From Streptomyces varsoviensis (lineage in GTDB: Bacteria > Actinomycetota > Actinomycetes > Streptomycetales > Streptomycetaceae), in assembly GCF_000718635.1 (NCBI RefSeq), contig NZ_JOBF01000011.1, positions 62,001 to 126,000 on the forward strand: a DNA stretch of 64,000 bases, written 5' to 3'. Under the pieces are notes generated by a model that saw nothing but the letters and a program-made list of their open reading frames with translations, did no database searches and had not been told where the DNA came from. Numbering within the stretch: the stretch's first letter is position 1; each line of letters starts with the position of its first letter. Of this stretch, positions 8,700-16,469 are shown piece by piece. Both the position numbers and the translations under genes were made by a program.

Positions 8700-9140
8700 T
8701 CAGGCGGACGCGCTGCCCGGCCAGGTATTGGGGGAGGCGCGGCTGATATCGGCCAGCGCCGAGCCGGGGTCCTGGTCCCGCAGGAGATCCCCGATGCTGA
8801 TCACGCCGAGCGGCCGGCCGTCCTCGACGACCGGCAGCCGCCGTACGGCGTGCTCACGCATCAGCCGTACGGCCGCCCGTACCTCGTCCTCGGGGCCGAC
8901 CGTCACCGGTTCGCGGGTGCACACGGAATGGCAGCTCACGGTCAGCGGATCCACGCCGTCGGCGACCGCCCGCAGGGCGATATCACGGTCCGTGAGCACG
9001 CCGAGGAGCCGTCCGTCCTCGGCGATCAGCACATCGCCGATGTCCTGCGAGCGCATGAGCTGCGCGGCCTCCACCAGTGAGGCATCAGGGGAGACCGAGG
9101 CGATCGCGGGTGTCATGACGTCCTTTACGAACTGGGCCAT
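8700..9140 (-). CDS. CBS-domain protein
   Basis: A 146-residue protein made almost only of a CBS pair. The first CBS motif is VKDVMTPAIASVSPDASLVE with LIAEDGRLLGVLTDRDIALR; the second is TVGPEDEVRAAVRLMREHAV with VVEDGRPLGVISIGDLL. CBS pairs bind adenosyl nucleotides (AMP, ATP, SAM) and sense energy state. There is no fused enzyme or channel domain, so it is a stand-alone sensor of the kind common in stress regulons of Streptomyces. ATG at 9140; the longer upstream reading frame is low-complexity and was not used. Confidence 0.92.
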   Translation of the reverse strand: MAQFVKDVMTPAIASVSPDASLVEAAQLMRSQDIGDVLIAEDGRLLGVLTDRDIALRAVADGVDPLTVSCHSVCTREPVTVGPEDEVRAAVRLMREHAVRRLPVVEDGRPLGVISIGDLLRDQDPGSALADISRASPNTWPGSASA

Positions 9141-9354
9141 CTCTGTTCGACCTCTTATCGGTTTCTCGGTGGTTCCCTTCCCTGCCGGCCCGCCGCGGCA
9201 GCCGCGACGCGTGGGACGGCACGTCAGAGCCGGACTGCGGGGAGCGGGTACCCGAGACGGCGTCATCGAACCGAGGGGATCGCGGCCGGCCGCCGGGCGC
9301 GCGCGACGGCCCCGCGGGGTCGCAGCCGCCGGGCCCCGCGGTGACAATGGCGGC

Positions 9355-9951
9355 ATGGCTGATCCGTCGCACACCACTCAGCACAACCCGCTGCTCACCC
9401 GGCACGCCGAGGCGCTCGACCTGTTCACCGAGCGGCTGCGCGCCGTCCGCCCCGACCAGTGGGGCGCGTCGACGCCCTGCACCGAATGGACCGTACGCGA
9501 CCTCGTCAACCACCTCACCGTGGAACAGCTCTGGGTGCCGTCGCTCGTCCGCGACGGCTCCACCATCGACGCGCAGGGCGACGCCTTCGACGGCGACCAG
9601 CTCGGCGACGACCCGGTCGCGACCTGGGTCCGGGCCGCCGCCGCGGCCCGGGCGGCGTTCTCGGAGCCCAACGCGCTGGAGCGCACCGTCCACCTGTCGT
9701 ACGGGGACAGCTCGGCCGCCGACTACTGCGCGGAGATGATCACCGACGCCGTGGTGCACTCCTGGGACCTGGCGCGGGGCATCGGCGCCGACGAGCGGCT
9801 GCCGGACGACCTCGTCTCCTTCGCGGCCCGCCAGGTGGCCCCGCACGCCGCCGATCTGGCCAAGTCCGGCCTCTTCGCGGAGCCCGTGGAACCGCCGCCG
9901 GGCTCGGGCCCCCAGACCAAGCTCCTGTGCCTGCTGGGCCGCCGCCCCTGA
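9355..9951 (+). CDS. TIGR03086-like metal-binding protein (mycothiol-dependent DinB fold)
   Basis: A 198-residue protein of the mycothiol-dependent maleylpyruvate isomerase N-terminal family (DinB-like four-helix bundle). The characteristic opening STPCTEWTVRDLVNHLTVEQ holds the first metal-binding His, and the later helix TDAVVHSWDLARGIG holds the second. These proteins bind a divalent metal and are thought to use mycothiol as the thiol cofactor in detoxification. ATG at 9355 was chosen because the protein similarity begins there; the ribosome binding site is weak. Convergent with the DJ-1-like gene. Confidence 0.85.
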   Translation: MADPSHTTQHNPLLTRHAEALDLFTERLRAVRPDQWGASTPCTEWTVRDLVNHLTVEQLWVPSLVRDGSTIDAQGDAFDGDQLGDDPVATWVRAAAAARAAFSEPNALERTVHLSYGDSSAADYCAEMITDAVVHSWDLARGIGADERLPDDLVSFAARQVAPHAADLAKSGLFAEPVEPPPGSGPQTKLLCLLGRRP

Positions 9952-10039
9952 GGCCCCGGCCTACAGGGTCCTGAGCCAGATGGCCCCGCACGGCCGTACG
10001 GGCGACCGCGCGCCCGGCCGGCGGTCAAAGGCCGTCGCG

Positions 10040-10129
10040 GTCGGCGGCCGTACGGCGGTCACCGGCCGTGCGACGGTCGCTGACCGTGCCGCGATCGCCG
10101 GCCGTGCGACGACCACTGGCCGTCCCGCC
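10040..10129. repeat. Degenerate 18-bp tandem repeat, five units
   Basis: Between the convergent DinB-like and DJ-1-like genes, five consecutive 18-bp units can be read with a core GGCCGTgCGaCG: starts at 10040, 10058, 10076, 10094 and 10112. Units differ by a few substitutions but keep length exactly. It lies in noncoding DNA. It could be a repeat expansion or a shared transcription end. Confidence 0.7.
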
Positions 10130-10171
10130 GGACGCCCGTACGGCCGGCCGGGGCCGTACCAGCGCCGGGCG

Positions 10172-10714
10172 TCAGCCGCGGGCCTTGTCGAACTCGCGGG
10201 TGAACGCCTCGCGGAAGGCCTTGAGGTCATCCGGCTTGCGGCTGGTGATCAGGGTGTTGGGGCCGCCCGTGCAGACCTTGACCTGCTCGTCCACCCAGGT
10301 GCCGCCCGCGTTGCGGATGTCGGTCCGAAGACTCGGCCAGGAGGTGAGGGTCCGGCCGCGCACCACGTCGGCCTCGACGAGCGTCCACGGCGCGTGACAG
10401 ATCGCCGCGACCGGCTTCCCCGCGTCGAAGAAGCCCTTGGTGAACGCGACGGCCCGGCGGTCCATCCGCAGCGCGTCCGGGTTGGCCACACCGCCCGGCA
10501 GCACCAGCCCGTCGTACTCCGCCACCTGCGCCTCGTCCAGCGTCCGGTCCACGGGGAACGTGTCGGCCTTGTCGAGATGGTCGAACGCCTGGATCCGGCC
10601 GGAGTCCGTCGAGACCAGCTCGGGCGTGCCGCCGGTGTCCAGCACGGCCTGCCACGGGTCGGTCAGCTCGATCTGCTCCACCCCTTCGGGCGCCACCAGA
10701 AAAGCGATCCGCAT
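10172..10714 (-). CDS. DJ-1/PfpI family type 1 glutamine amidotransferase-like protein
   Basis: A 180-residue DJ-1/PfpI superfamily protein, a family of chaperone/deglycase/protease-like stress proteins. The nucleophile elbow is AAICHAPWTLVEA, with the Cys-His pair typical of the YhbO/PfpI subgroup, and an acidic residue precedes it in the VAEYDGLVLPGG segment. The ATG at 10714 is preferred over an in-frame GTG 9 bp upstream because AAGGAAG lies about 8 nt before the ATG. It is divergent from the sigma factor gene, which fits a stress regulon. Confidence 0.9.
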   Translation of the reverse strand: MRIAFLVAPEGVEQIELTDPWQAVLDTGGTPELVSTDSGRIQAFDHLDKADTFPVDRTLDEAQVAEYDGLVLPGGVANPDALRMDRRAVAFTKGFFDAGKPVAAICHAPWTLVEADVVRGRTLTSWPSLRTDIRNAGGTWVDEQVKVCTGGPNTLITSRKPDDLKAFREAFTREFDKARG

Positions 10715-10759
10715 GATGCTCACTTCCTTACGCGCTGCGTGTGCGGGTGCGTATGTCGG

Positions 10760-10836
10760 TCTCCTACGAACGAGGGGTCTCCCACGAACGAGGGGACTCC
10801 CACGAACGTAGGCGTGGGTCCGCTACGAACGTAGGC
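10760..10836. repeat. 18-bp direct repeats upstream of the sigma factor
   Basis: The unit TCTCCCACGAACGAGGGG occurs as two near-perfect 18-bp copies (10760-10777, 10778-10795). A third (10796-10813) and a shortened fourth (10823-10836) carry ACGAACGTAGGC. The later copies contain the small inverted repeat CTACG-AA-CGTAG. The array lies in the intergenic space between the divergent DJ-1-like and sigma factor genes and could be a regulator-binding array. Confidence 0.7.
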
Positions 10837-10913
10837 GAGGCGCGGACATCCCGACACTCGACGGCCGCCGCCCCGCCGACACGGGTGTCCGCGGGGACGG
10901 AGGGAAAAACCCC

Positions 10914-10938
10914 GTTTGGACCCCGCGCGGCGGGGCAC
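10914..10938 (+). promoter_or_regulatory. Possible SigB-type promoter for the sigma factor gene
   Basis: GTTT (10914-10917), a 15-bp spacer and GGGCAC (10933-10938) resemble the Streptomyces SigB-family promoter consensus (GTTT, 14-16 bp, GGGTAC/T) with one mismatch in the -10 box. Its place upstream of a SigB-type gene would fit autoregulation. Inference from consensus only. Confidence 0.4.
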
Positions 10939-11065
10939 CCGAAAACATGTGCTTCGGACTGGAGGCACGCCCGTGGGAGCGGATCATCGCTCCAGGCGTG
11001 TCCTGTCCGCCTCGCGCAGCCGGCTCCCGCGGTGCCACCACCACCCACCGCTGAGGAGACCAGAA

Positions 11066-11869
11066 ATGGCCACCGCGATCACGGTACGCACGCACCGCCG
11101 TCACCCCCATGACGACGCCCCCGACACCATGGACGACTTCCGCCGCATCATCGCCATGCCCGACGGCCCCGAGAAGGACGAGCTGCGACAGCGCGTCGTC
11201 CGCGCCTGGATCCCGATGGCCGAACGCCTGGCCCGGCAGTTCCGCAACCGCGGCGAGTCCGTCGAGGACCTCCAGCAAGTGGCCCTGCTCGGCCTCGTCA
11301 AGGCCGTCAAGAGGTACGACCCGGACCGCGGCACCGCCTTCGAGAGCTTCGCGGTGCCCACCATCGTCGGCGAGGTCAAACGGCACTTCCGGGACCACAT
11401 GTGGGGCCTGCACGTCCCGCGCCGCGTCCAGAACCTCCGCAACCGGGTGCGCGCCGCCACCCACGAACTGACCCGCTCCCTCGACGGCCGCGGCCCCAGC
11501 GTCGCCGACCTCGCCCGGCACACCGGGCTCACCGAGGAAGAGGTGCTGGTCGGCCTGGAGGCGATGGAGAGCTTCACCACCCTCTCCCTCGACGCCGAAC
11601 TGCCGGGCGCCGAGGACGGCTACTCCCTCGCCGACACCCTCCGCTCGCCCGAGCACGGCTTCGACCTCGTCGTGGACCGCGAATCCCTCAAACCCAAGCT
11701 GCGCGACCTGCCCGAGCGCGAGCGGAACATCCTCTACATGCGGTTCTTCTGCGACATGACGCAGAGTCGGATCGCCGACCAGCTCGGCATCTCCCAGATG
11801 CACGTGTCCCGCCTGATCAGCCGCACCTGCACCCGGCTGCGCCGCCAGGTGCTCCAGGAGGCCGCGTGA
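11066..11869 (+). CDS. SigB/SigF/SigG-family RNA polymerase sigma factor
   Basis: A 267-residue group 3 sigma factor. Region 2 is visible in LARQFRNRGESVEDLQQVALLGLVKAVKRYD (split as RGESVEDLQQVALLGL then VKAVKRYDPDRGTAFESFA); region 3 spans about residues 125-175, and region 4 holds the helix-turn-helix MTQSRIADQLGISQMHVSRL. These sigma factors direct stress or developmental regulons in Streptomyces and are usually held by anti-sigma/anti-anti-sigma partners, none of which is adjacent here. ATG 11066 is preceded by GAGGAG (7-nt spacer). Three perfect 9-bp units AACCCCGAG follow the gene at 11878-11904. Confidence 0.93.
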   Translation: MATAITVRTHRRHPHDDAPDTMDDFRRIIAMPDGPEKDELRQRVVRAWIPMAERLARQFRNRGESVEDLQQVALLGLVKAVKRYDPDRGTAFESFAVPTIVGEVKRHFRDHMWGLHVPRRVQNLRNRVRAATHELTRSLDGRGPSVADLARHTGLTEEEVLVGLEAMESFTTLSLDAELPGAEDGYSLADTLRSPEHGFDLVVDRESLKPKLRDLPERERNILYMRFFCDMTQSRIADQLGISQMHVSRLISRTCTRLRRQVLQEAA

Positions 11870-11996
11870 GCCCGGCGAACCCCGAGAACCCCGAGAACCC
11901 CGAGAAGACGGGAGACCTGAGCGGAGTGAGGAACCCCGGAGGGGCCGTCGGAGGTACCGCCGGAGCGGCCGGGCGCCGCGCCGAAGTGAGGCGGCG

Positions 11997-13259
11997 TCAG
12001 GAGGCGGCCTCCGCGGTGTTCCGGCCCCGGGCCGGCTCGGCCGCCGCCAGCGCCAGCGCCACATGCCGGGATATTCGGTCCACCACCCCCGCCTCCGCCA
12101 TCTCGAACGCGTGCCGCCCGCCCGAGCGCAGCAGCGTCAGCGCGCCCCGCACCGGAGTCGTCGGCCCGGTCCGCAGCGGTACGCACACCAGCGAGGTGAC
12201 CTCCGCCCGTACCAGCAGCGCGGCCCCCTCCCCGTCCCGGCCGAACAGCTCCGGGTCGTCCGGCTGCACCTGGAGCGCCGAGGTCCCCGCGGCCGTCGCC
12301 TCCACCACCAGCGGGCAGTCGGCCGGGTCGCCGTCGGCCATCGCCGCGCGCAGCCCCTCCGCCTGTGCCGGGCCCAGCACCACCAGCCGGCGCAGCGTCC
12401 CCGCGTCGTTGAGGTCGGCCACCACCCAGTCCGCGAACCGGCCCTGCAACACCCGCGCCACCCGCTCCAGCAGCTCGGCCGGGCCGTCCGCGCGCCGGGC
12501 CAGCAGCGCCGTCGCCATCGCGTCGAGCAGGTCCATCAGCTCGGCGTGCCGGACCACTTCCGCCAGGTACGGGCCGGCCGGTGCGGACTGGGCCGCGCCC
12601 GGCGCGGACCGCGCGGCCTGGGCGCCGACCGGCGGGGGACCCGGCCGCCTGCCATCGGCGGGCTGGAAGACGGCCAGCACCGCGTTGCGCTGCTCGCCCG
12701 GCGGCCGCAGCGCCGACAGCGTCACCCGCAGCGCCGCGCCCGCCCGGCCGCCGGGCAGGTGTACCAGCAGGCTGCGCGCCCCCTCGCCGCGCGCCACCGC
12801 CGCGACCTGACCGCGCAGCGCCGCCCGGCCGTCGTGCCGTAGCGAACCCGTCAGCCGCCGGCCCGTCGCGAACCCCGCGCGCATTCCGAAGAGCTGGGTC
12901 GCCGCGAAGTTGAGCCGCCGTACGACCGTCTCCCGGTCGAGCAGCGCCACCGCCATCGGCATCCGCTGGAACAGCGCGCGCAGCAACTGCTGCTCCTGCC
13001 CACTCTGACCGCCTTGTCCGCCTTGGCCGCCTTGGCCGCCTTGTCTACGCCTGCCCTCCCCGCCGCCGCGCGCCGCCGCGGCCAGCTCCTCGTAGCGGGG
13101 CCACAGGACGTCCGCCGCGTGCTCCAGTTCGAACAGCGCGGCGTCCAGCGCGGACAGCCGCTCCTGCGCGGGCAGCGCCCGCGCGGTACGCAATTCGTCG
13201 ACGCGGCTGCGGAAGTCCGCCAGTTCCGCACCGAATTCCTCAGCCCCGGTCATGGGCAC
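11997..13259 (-). CDS. PAS/GAF-domain regulator without output domain
   Basis: A 420-residue signalling protein: an N-terminal helical segment (about 1-65), a Gly-Gln-rich linker, a PAS domain (about 85-215; ALFQRMPMAVALLDRETVV and NFAATQLFGMRAG), a Pro/Ala linker and a C-terminal GAF domain (about 240-410). Many Streptomyces relatives continue into a SpoIIE phosphatase; this one stops after GAF, so it may act through a partner. GTG at 13259 was chosen because GGGAGGG lies 7 nt upstream. It lies tail-to-tail with the sigma factor and next to an ANTAR gene, suggesting a sensing role in the same circuit; that link is inference. Confidence 0.8.
   Translation of the reverse strand: MPMTGAEEFGAELADFRSRVDELRTARALPAQERLSALDAALFELEHAADVLWPRYEELAAAARGGGEGRRRQGGQGGQGGQGGQSGQEQQLLRALFQRMPMAVALLDRETVVRRLNFAATQLFGMRAGFATGRRLTGSLRHDGRAALRGQVAAVARGEGARSLLVHLPGGRAGAALRVTLSALRPPGEQRNAVLAVFQPADGRRPGPPPVGAQAARSAPGAAQSAPAGPYLAEVVRHAELMDLLDAMATALLARRADGPAELLERVARVLQGRFADWVVADLNDAGTLRRLVVLGPAQAEGLRAAMADGDPADCPLVVEATAAGTSALQVQPDDPELFGRDGEGAALLVRAEVTSLVCVPLRTGPTTPVRGALTLLRSGGRHAFEMAEAGVVDRISRHVALALAAAEPARGRNTAEAAS
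13009..13044 (-). repeat. 9-bp coding tandem repeat (Gly-Gly-Gln)
   Basis: Four in-frame 9-bp units (CCGCCTTGg/t on the + strand) encode a GGQGGQ-type linker between the helical N-terminus and the PAS domain of the PAS/GAF protein. Perfect in-frame periodicity means length changes would keep the reading frame. Confidence 0.85.
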
Positions 13260-13461
13260 ACGGTAACCCTCCCGGGTGACGGCCAGCCCAGCAGATCCGG
13301 CCTGTTGTCCGCCGGCGGCCGATCTTGGTCGGTTCCGGGGCGGGCGCGCCGCGGAGCGGAGCCGTTCCGGCGCGGGTTTGTTTCCGGTACGGGCCGGGCG
13401 GGCAGCGGCTCAGATAGGGCACGGGAGGAACGAATCGAGCACGAAGGGACTGATCGACCCC

Positions 13462-14238
13462 ATGCCGGACCGTATGAGCACCTCACTTGCGCAGGTCGTC
13501 GGCGCATCGGAATACGGCGCGGCGTCCCTCGACCGCGGCCTCGCCCACCTCGCCGAACAAGCCGCGTGGTGCGCTCCCGAGAGCTGCGGCGCCACCGTGA
13601 CCGCCGTCGCCGACGGCGCCGACGACCCGGCCACGGCCGCCACCCACCCCGACCTGTCGACCCTGGTGACCGCCCAGTTGGAGACCGGCGAAGGTCCCAT
13701 ACCGGCGGCCCTCGACTCCGGCCGGGAGGCCGCCGCCGACGATCTCCTCTACGACCGCCGCTGGCCCGGCTTCCGGGCCCGCGCCCTCGACGTGGGCGTC
13801 CGCTCCAGCGCCACCCTCGTCTTCAGCCGCGACGCCCTCACCGTCACCGTCAGCGTCTACGGCTTCCGCCCCGGCCCCCTCCCGCAGGAGGCCCACGAGG
13901 CCACCGAGATGCTCGGCGACCTCGCGCTCACCAACTTCGTCCGCGACCGCCGCTACCGCCAGGCTCTCGCCGAGGTCGACCAGCTCGATACGGCGCTGCG
14001 CCGCCGCCCGATCGTCGACCAGGCCTGCGGCATCGCCATGTACGTCCTGGGCTGCGACGCGGAAGAGGCCTTCGACCTGCTGCGCCGCCACTCCCAGCGC
14101 ACCAACCGCAAACTCGCCGACCTCGCCGAGATCGTCGTCCGCACCCGCGGCCACGGCCTTGAGGGCGAACTCCGCAAACTCCGCCACACGCCCCCCACCG
14201 ACGCCCCCACCCCGTCCGCCCGCCCCACGGGAGCCTGA
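13462..14238 (+). CDS. GAF-ANTAR antiterminator regulator
   Basis: A 258-residue protein with an N-terminal GAF-like sensor (about 20-165, ending in SVYGFRPGPLPQEAHE) and a C-terminal ANTAR RNA-binding domain (LDTALRRRPIVDQACGIAMY followed by DAEEAFDLLRRHSQRTNRKL and LADLAEIVV). ANTAR domains bind tandem RNA hairpins to prevent transcription termination. ATG 13462 was chosen, although the strong GGAGG at 13424-13428 is too far upstream to serve it and the nearer AAGGGA is weak. It is followed by a ~14-residue Pro/Thr tail. Target transcripts are not evident in the window. Confidence 0.87.
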   Translation: MPDRMSTSLAQVVGASEYGAASLDRGLAHLAEQAAWCAPESCGATVTAVADGADDPATAATHPDLSTLVTAQLETGEGPIPAALDSGREAAADDLLYDRRWPGFRARALDVGVRSSATLVFSRDALTVTVSVYGFRPGPLPQEAHEATEMLGDLALTNFVRDRRYRQALAEVDQLDTALRRRPIVDQACGIAMYVLGCDAEEAFDLLRRHSQRTNRKLADLAEIVVRTRGHGLEGELRKLRHTPPTDAPTPSARPTGA

Positions 14239-14616
14239 GCGACGGCCGTCTCTCCCGCCGGGACCATCGCGCACCCCGCGCCGCAGCGACCAGCAGGCCC
14301 CTGCCCGGCCTCCGCCGCCCGGTCGCCATGGGCTGTCCCCCACGCCGAGGAACGCCGCATAGTTGCGGCGTCACCCCGCGCCCGCGCGCGGGCTGCCGGG
14401 CCCCCGGCCGCCAATCGGCCTTCGGCCGGACGCCGTCCGGCGCTGCCCGTCCGGGCGCTGGGGGCGGCGCTCGTCCGCCTCCGGCGGCGGACCGACCCGT
14501 GGCGCCCAGCCCCCAGCAGGGAAGTGTCAGCGCGCGCTCGTGGCGGTGAGGTCTGGGAAGGTGGAGGGGTTCGCAGTGTGCTGATGGATCGTTCACCCTC
14601 GCAGCCGGAGGTTCGG
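14239..14616. other. Hairpin-rich intergenic region
   Basis: About 380 bases without a convincing gene but with several inverted repeats. A perfect 8-bp stem ACGCCGCA/TGCGGCGT with a 4-base TAGT loop lies at 14352-14371, and several short GC stems lie at about 14410-14500. It separates the ANTAR gene from the aminotransferase-like gene and probably contains the terminator of the former and the promoter of the latter. Confidence 0.5.
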
Positions 14617-15816
14617 ATGACGCAGCCCATCGCCCCGGCGCTGGCCGCTCCCGAGAGCGGGCTGCCGGTGCTGCCGGAGTTGGCCGAGCGGGTGGCGGGG
14701 GCGGCGGGGCGGGCGGAGCCGGAGCCGGTCGGGGGCGGGCCGGTGCTGCACGCGGCGGCCTGCGGGTACTTCGGGCGGCGCGGGCTGTGGACCGAGCCGG
14801 GCCAGGTGGTGGCGGCGCCCGGGGCGCAGGGGTTGCTGCTCGCGCTGCTCGCGTCCGTCGGCGGCGATGTGCTGCTCACGCGCCCCTGCGCGGCCTGGTA
14901 CACGGCGGTGGCCCGGCTCGCCGGCGGCGCGTCGTACCACGTGCCGGTGCCCGCCGAGTGCGGCGGCGTCCCCGACCCGTTCGCGCTGCTGGAGACCGTG
15001 CGGCGGATTCGCGGCGAGGGCGGCAGGCCGCGCGTCCTGGTGCTGTCCGTCGCCGACGACCCGACCGGCACGCTCGTACCGCCGGAGACCCTGCACGAGG
15101 TGTGCGAGGCGGCCGAGGCGGAGGAACTGCTGATCATCAGCGACGAGACCTGGCGGGACACGCGGTACGACGCGCACGGCACCGTGGTCGTCGGCCCCGC
15201 CGAGATGTGCCCCGAGCACACCGTCGTCCTCACCGATCTCGCGGGTTCCCTCACCCCCACCGCCTGGCCCGCCGCCCTCGCCCGCCTCCCGGACACCGAG
15301 TACGGCCGTGCCGTGCGCGACCGTACCCTCGCCGCCTGTACGGCCGTACGGGCGCTGCTCGCGCCCCCGGTCGCCGCGGCGGTCGCCCACGCGCTGGACG
15401 AGCCGGAGCCGGTGCGGGCCCGGATGGCCGCCGCGGCCCGGCTCTTCGGGGCGCTGGCCACCGCCGCGCACGGCCGCCTCGCCCTCGCGGGGGCCCTGTG
15501 CCGGCCGCCGCAGGCCGGCCCGTTCCTCTACGCCGACCTGGGCGAACTGCGCCCCGCGCTCGCCGCCCGCGGCGTCAGCGACTCCGTCGAGCTGGAGGAC
15601 CACCTCGGCGCGCGCCTCGGCGTCCGCGCCCCGGGCGGCCACCGTTTCGCCGACGACCCCGACGCGCTGCGCGTCCGCTTCTCCCCGCTGGCCCTGCTGC
15701 CCGGCGACGCGGCCCGGCAGCGGGCGTTGGACGCCGCCGAGCCGTTGGAGTCACCGGATGTCGCCCGGGCGCTGGCGGCGTTCGGGGCGGTGCTGGGGGA
15801 GCTGACGGAGGGGTGA
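14617..15816 (+). CDS. Aminotransferase class I/II homologue lacking the PLP lysine
   Basis: A 399-residue protein with a fold-type I aminotransferase layout. QVVAAPGAQGLLLAL is the cofactor-binding turn, VADDPTGTLVPPETL matches the NPTGT segment with Asp for Asn, and ISDETWRD is the conserved Asp-Glu strand. The segment that should read SxSK followed by a conserved Arg reads TDLAGSLTPTAWP: the Schiff-base Lys is Gly210 and the Arg is Pro. It is therefore probably not a normal transaminase; it may bind PLP or substrate without catalysis, or have a changed chemistry. ATG 14617 is preceded by GGAGG (5-nt spacer). Convergent with dedA. Confidence 0.75.
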   Translation: MTQPIAPALAAPESGLPVLPELAERVAGAAGRAEPEPVGGGPVLHAAACGYFGRRGLWTEPGQVVAAPGAQGLLLALLASVGGDVLLTRPCAAWYTAVARLAGGASYHVPVPAECGGVPDPFALLETVRRIRGEGGRPRVLVLSVADDPTGTLVPPETLHEVCEAAEAEELLIISDETWRDTRYDAHGTVVVGPAEMCPEHTVVLTDLAGSLTPTAWPAALARLPDTEYGRAVRDRTLAACTAVRALLAPPVAAAVAHALDEPEPVRARMAAAARLFGALATAAHGRLALAGALCRPPQAGPFLYADLGELRPALAARGVSDSVELEDHLGARLGVRAPGGHRFADDPDALRVRFSPLALLPGDAARQRALDAAEPLESPDVARALAAFGAVLGELTEG

Positions 15817-15842
15817 GGGGCCCGGCCCCGCACCGGCGGCCG

Positions 15843-16469
15843 TCAGCGGTGCCGTACGCGCCGCCACACCGCCGGCCCCGCGCTGATCAGCACGGTCAGG
15901 CCGACCGCGGTGGCCACGCCCTCCCAGGGCCGGGCGAAGAGGGAGCCGCCGAGGATGCCGATGAGCTGGTAGGTGGCGCTCCAGGCGAGGCAGGCGGGGA
16001 TGCCGCCGCGGATGAAGCGGCGCATGGGCATGCGGGACAGGAGGCAGGCGAGCATCACGGGGATGCGGCCGGCGGGCATCAGGCGGGAGAGGACGAGCAC
16101 GGCCACACCGTGCTCGTCGAGCTTGGCCTGCGCCTGCGCGAGGCGTTCGGGGGCGGCCCGGTCGCGCAGCCGTTCCAGCCAGCGGGAGCCGTTGCGGGAG
16201 CGGACGCCGCGCTGCCCGAGCCAGTAGAGGGCGATGTCGCCGAGGAACGCGCCGAAGGACGCCACGCCGAAGACGACGAGCAGGGCGAAGGGGTCCGTCT
16301 GGTGAACGGCGACGACGGCGGCGGAGCTGACGACGGCCCCGGTGGGCACCACGGGCACCAGCGAGCCCAGGAAGACCAGCAGGAACAGCGAGGGGTAGCC
16401 CACCGCCTGCTGCGTCGACTCCGGCGGCACCTGGCGCGCCAGCTCCGCCAGGGCCATGCGGACGGTCAC
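15843..16469 (-). CDS. DedA family membrane protein
   Basis: A 208-residue integral membrane protein with the DedA/SNARE-associated fold. It shows hydrophobic segments around LFLLVFLGSLVPVVPTGAVV and FGAFLGDIALYWLGQRGV, the family motif in VAVLVLSRLMPAGRIPVML, and a re-entrant segment before the last helices. DedA proteins scramble or flip polyprenyl- and phospholipids and affect envelope homeostasis. GTG at 16469 was chosen: it overlaps the stop of the upstream MBL gene (GTGA) and has GGAGG 6 nt before it, so the two are translationally coupled. Confidence 0.9.
   Translation of the reverse strand: MTVRMALAELARQVPPESTQQAVGYPSLFLLVFLGSLVPVVPTGAVVSSAAVVAVHQTDPFALLVVFGVASFGAFLGDIALYWLGQRGVRSRNGSRWLERLRDRAAPERLAQAQAKLDEHGVAVLVLSRLMPAGRIPVMLACLLSRMPMRRFIRGGIPACLAWSATYQLIGILGGSLFARPWEGVATAVGLTVLISAGPAVWRRVRHR

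Noticed and set aside
9980..10834. 284-codon rightward ORF opposite the DJ-1-like gene
   Set aside because: It is the antisense shadow of the DJ-1-like gene plus translation of the 18-bp repeats; no ribosome binding site.
14352..14371. Hairpin as a clear terminator of the ANTAR gene
   Set aside because: It is a perfect 8-bp stem but over 110 bp after the stop and without a T-tract, so it is listed only as part of the intergenic region.
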